Program-made: the position numbers and the translations under genes
Notes under the pieces: model-generated
Database searches by the model: none
The model's input: only the letters and a program-made list of their open reading frames with translations
Told to the model about the DNA's origin: nothing
In this document: piece by piece, positions 62,257 to 64,000 of the stretch
Layout of the letters: each line of letters starts with the position of its first letter
Position numbering within the stretch: the stretch's first letter is position 1
Assembly: GCA_025464625.1 (NCBI GenBank)
Contig: JAOAUZ010000002.1
Span: forward strand, 248,001 to 312,000
From: Rickettsiales bacterium
GTDB taxonomy: Bacteria > Pseudomonadota > Alphaproteobacteria > Rickettsiales > SXRF01
Reading direction: 5' to 3'
Length of the DNA stretch: 64,000 nucleotides

Positions 62257-64000
62257 TTATTTTTCAAAATTATTGGCGTAGAGCTGGTAATATTTGCCGC
62301 GTTGTTCCAGCAAGTTTGCGTGGCTGCCGCTTTCAATTACTTTTCCGCCTTCTATCACATAAATAATATCAGCATTTACGATGGTGCTTAAGCGGTGGGC
62401 GATAACCAGAGTAGTACGCCCTTTCATCAGAGTCTGCAGAGCTTGTTGGATGTTGCGCTCTGATTCGTTATCAAGCGCGGAAGTTGCTTCATCGAGCAGC
62501 AATATAGGGGCATTTTTAAGCATGGCGCGGGCAATTGCGATGCGCTGGCGTTGCCCACCAGAAAGACGCACGCCATGCGCGCCAATCATTGTGTTGTAAC
62601 CTTCAGGCATGGCGCGGATAAAATCATCAGCCGAAGCATTTCGCGCAGCTGCAAAAATTTCTTCATCACTTGCTCCAGTTTTCCCATAAGCAATATTGGC
62701 TTTGATTGTGTCATCAAAGAGCATTGATTCCTGCGGAACAAACGCCATAGCTTCACGCAGGCTGTGCAGAGGTACATTTTTAATATCCTGACCATCTATA
62801 GAGATGCTACCTTGCTGCACATCATAAAAACGCAGCAGCAAATTCATCAGCGTTGATTTTCCGCCACCTGAAAGCCCAACAAGAGCAGCAGTTTTTCCTG
62901 CTGGCACATCCAGCGTTATTCCATTAATTCCAATTATTTCGGGAGTGTAATGAAAAATTATATTATCAAAACGGATGCTGCCATTTTGCACGGCAAGAGG
63001 TTTCGCATCAGGCGCATCAATAATTTTTGGGGGAGTATCCAGAACATTAAACAAACGGCTGGCAGCTGCGATGCCTTCTTGCAACACACCATTCAAACCA
63101 GACAAGGCACGCACAGGTTTATATGCCATAGCAAAAGATGCGATGAATGAAGAAAACTCACCAGTAGTTATTGTTCCGTCTAAAACCTGTGAACCGCCAT
63201 ACCATATGACCAGAGCGATTGAAACACCGCTTAATGTTTCCATAAGAGGTGTAGATGCCGATTGAACGCGAATTGCTTTATAATAAAGGCGGAAGAGTGA
63301 TTCAATTATTCCGCGCACCCGCGAAACCTCAAAACTTTCGCGGTTATAAGATTTTACAGTGCGTACCCCGCCAAATATCTCATCAAGAGTTGTGGTAAAA
63401 TTGCCAAGCTCATCCTGAGTTCTGCCTGAAATATTACGCATCTTTTTGCCTAGGCGAATTATTGGATAAATCGCAACAGGAAAAGCAACCAACGAAAGAA
63501 ATGAAAGAAACGGATTCTGATAAATCATTATAGCAAACAAAAATAGCAAACTGAGCGATTCTTTGGCAATAGCGGTAAGCACGTTGGAAAAAGCATTACG
63601 CAGTAAATTTATATCATTGGTAAAGCGTGAAATCAGCCTGCCTGATGATTGTTGGTGGAACAAACCAATATCACTTTTCATCAGATGTTCAAACAACCGC
63701 ACTTGCATGTCAGAAACAATGCGCTGCCCGATATAGCGCATGTAAAGTATGTTGCCGTAATTTGCTACCGCACCAATTATGGAGATGAATAGGAATGCCA
63801 GTGGAATTATAAGCAGCATGGCGCGACTTTTTTGAATAAAAATCTGATCCAGCAAAGGCTGAATCATCCATGCTTTAAGCCCCACACAGCTTGCCACAAT
63901 CACCATGCAGAATATGGCAATAAATAATTTGCGTTTATAAGGTGCAATATGCTCACGCAGCAACCGCCCTATAACTTCTCTACCAGTATGTTGTTTGTTG
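62257..64000 (-). CDS. MsbA-like ABC exporter, 5' end beyond window
   Basis: A fused membrane-ATPase exporter, at least 580 residues. Six helices (about 1-310 of the visible part) precede an ATPase domain with Walker A GLSGGGKSTLMNLLL, Q-loop FVPQESMLF, signature LSGGQRQRIAIARAML, Walker B ILLLDEATSALD and H-loop VIAHRLST. The frame stays open to base 64000: upstream of the first possible start, a TTG at 63963, it still reads coding-like sequence (RLLREHIAPYKRKL), so the true start lies outside. Beside LPS genes, it probably flips lipid A-core; other lipids or drugs are possible. Confidence 0.9.
   Translation of the reverse strand, partial: NKQHTGREVIGRLLREHIAPYKRKLFIAIFCMVIVASCVGLKAWMIQPLLDQIFIQKSRAMLLIIPLAFLFISIIGAVANYGNILYMRYIGQRIVSDMQVRLFEHLMKSDIGLFHQQSSGRLISRFTNDINLLRNAFSNVLTAIAKESLSLLFLFAIMIYQNPFLSFLSLVAFPVAIYPIIRLGKKMRNISGRTQDELGNFTTTLDEIFGGVRTVKSYNRESFEVSRVRGIIESLFRLYYKAIRVQSASTPLMETLSGVSIALVIWYGGSQVLDGTITTGEFSSFIASFAMAYKPVRALSGLNGVLQEGIAAASRLFNVLDTPPKIIDAPDAKPLAVQNGSIRFDNIIFHYTPEIIGINGITLDVPAGKTAALVGLSGGGKSTLMNLLLRFYDVQQGSISIDGQDIKNVPLHSLREAMAFVPQESMLFDDTIKANIAYGKTGASDEEIFAAARNASADDFIRAMPEGYNTMIGAHGVRLSGGQRQRIAIARAMLKNAPILLLDEATSALDNESERNIQQALQTLMKGRTTLVIAHRLSTIVNADIIYVIEGGKVIESGSHANLLEQRGKYYQLYANNFEK

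Noticed and set aside
1-64000. tRNA, rRNA, tmRNA or SRP RNA genes
   Set aside because: I scanned the gene-free gaps by eye and saw no cloverleaf, T-loop or rRNA-like sequence; all gaps are short.

Overview
The window reads as chromosomal DNA from an AT-rich, Gram-negative alphaproteobacterium. It encodes aerobic respiration (a cytochrome bc1 complex, a membrane-anchored cytochrome c, oxygen-dependent HemF) and LPS and envelope biogenesis (KdsB, WaaA, LpxK, LpxL-type acyltransferase, LptD, SurA, MsbA-like exporter). It also has an NAD-dependent glutamate dehydrogenase of about 1,550 residues and the order hemJ-hemH-hemE / origin / ppsR-aroE-coaE-dnaQ ... secB-tim44-mltA-smr, which is characteristic of alphaproteobacteria. 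De novo purine synthesis genes (purH, purD) argue against an extremely reduced intracellular parasite. A VirB2-like pilin and in-frame palindromic repeats recall Rickettsiales-type genomes. I cannot place it below class level. I saw no rRNA, tRNA or CRISPR array.

Layout. 1-1.5 kb: two NfeD-like membrane proteins and a cytochrome c (minus strand). 1.6-4.6 kb: kdsB, an adenosine-kinase-like PfkB gene and ampG, overlapping (plus). 4.6-7.3 kb: two unrecognised genes, then trmL-hemF (minus). 7.5-14.5 kb: petA-(orphan)-petB-petC-lptD-surA (plus). 14.7-15.1 kb: a stand-alone VirB2/TrbC-like pilin with its own terminator. 15.1-18.8 kb: a PEBP protein (minus), then nfuA, a DpnA-like methyltransferase with a PD-(D/E)XK nuclease (probable restriction-modification pair), and secF without secD. 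19-31.3 kb: a tightly coupled run ribF-lspA-DUF3035-M16-M16-pgi-mutL-glycosyltransferase-capD-purH. 31.3-36 kb: NAD-glutamate dehydrogenase (minus). 36-41.5 kb: cysQ, then the leftward run hemE-hemH-hemJ-yraN-BON-gshB. 41.5-41.86 kb: a replication origin with a cluster of DnaA boxes. 41.9-45.5 kb: an orphan with two internal repeats, then ppsR-aroE-coaE-dnaQ. 45.6-53 kb: ompA and secB (minus), tim44-mltA-smr, an OmpR/EnvZ-type two-component pair, a small membrane protein and cca. 53-57.7 kb: phoB (minus), yciB, purD (minus), mntP-xseA. 57.7-64 kb: the leftward LPS cluster (acyltransferases, lpxK, waaA), an orphan gene with an in-frame stop, and an MsbA-like ABC exporter that runs off the window.

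Most notable: (i) oriC between hemE and ppsR, with an unrecognised repeat protein at its edge; (ii) a family of five roughly 70-90 bp palindromic repeats, four intergenic and one inside cca where it is translated in frame, plus a separate hairpin-bearing insertion in hemF; (iii) orphan genes that interrupt the otherwise conserved pet, LPS and origin-proximal blocks, one carrying an in-frame stop codon; (iv) a GATC-type restriction-modification pair beside a secF that has lost secD as neighbour; (v) a lone type IV secretion pilin gene; (vi) a WecA/MraY-family protein with degenerate catalytic motifs coupled to capD.

If the origin call is right, the long plus-strand run at 1.6-31.3 kb is transcribed towards oriC and so head-on to the leftward fork, whereas the haem run and the ppsR run leave the origin co-directionally.
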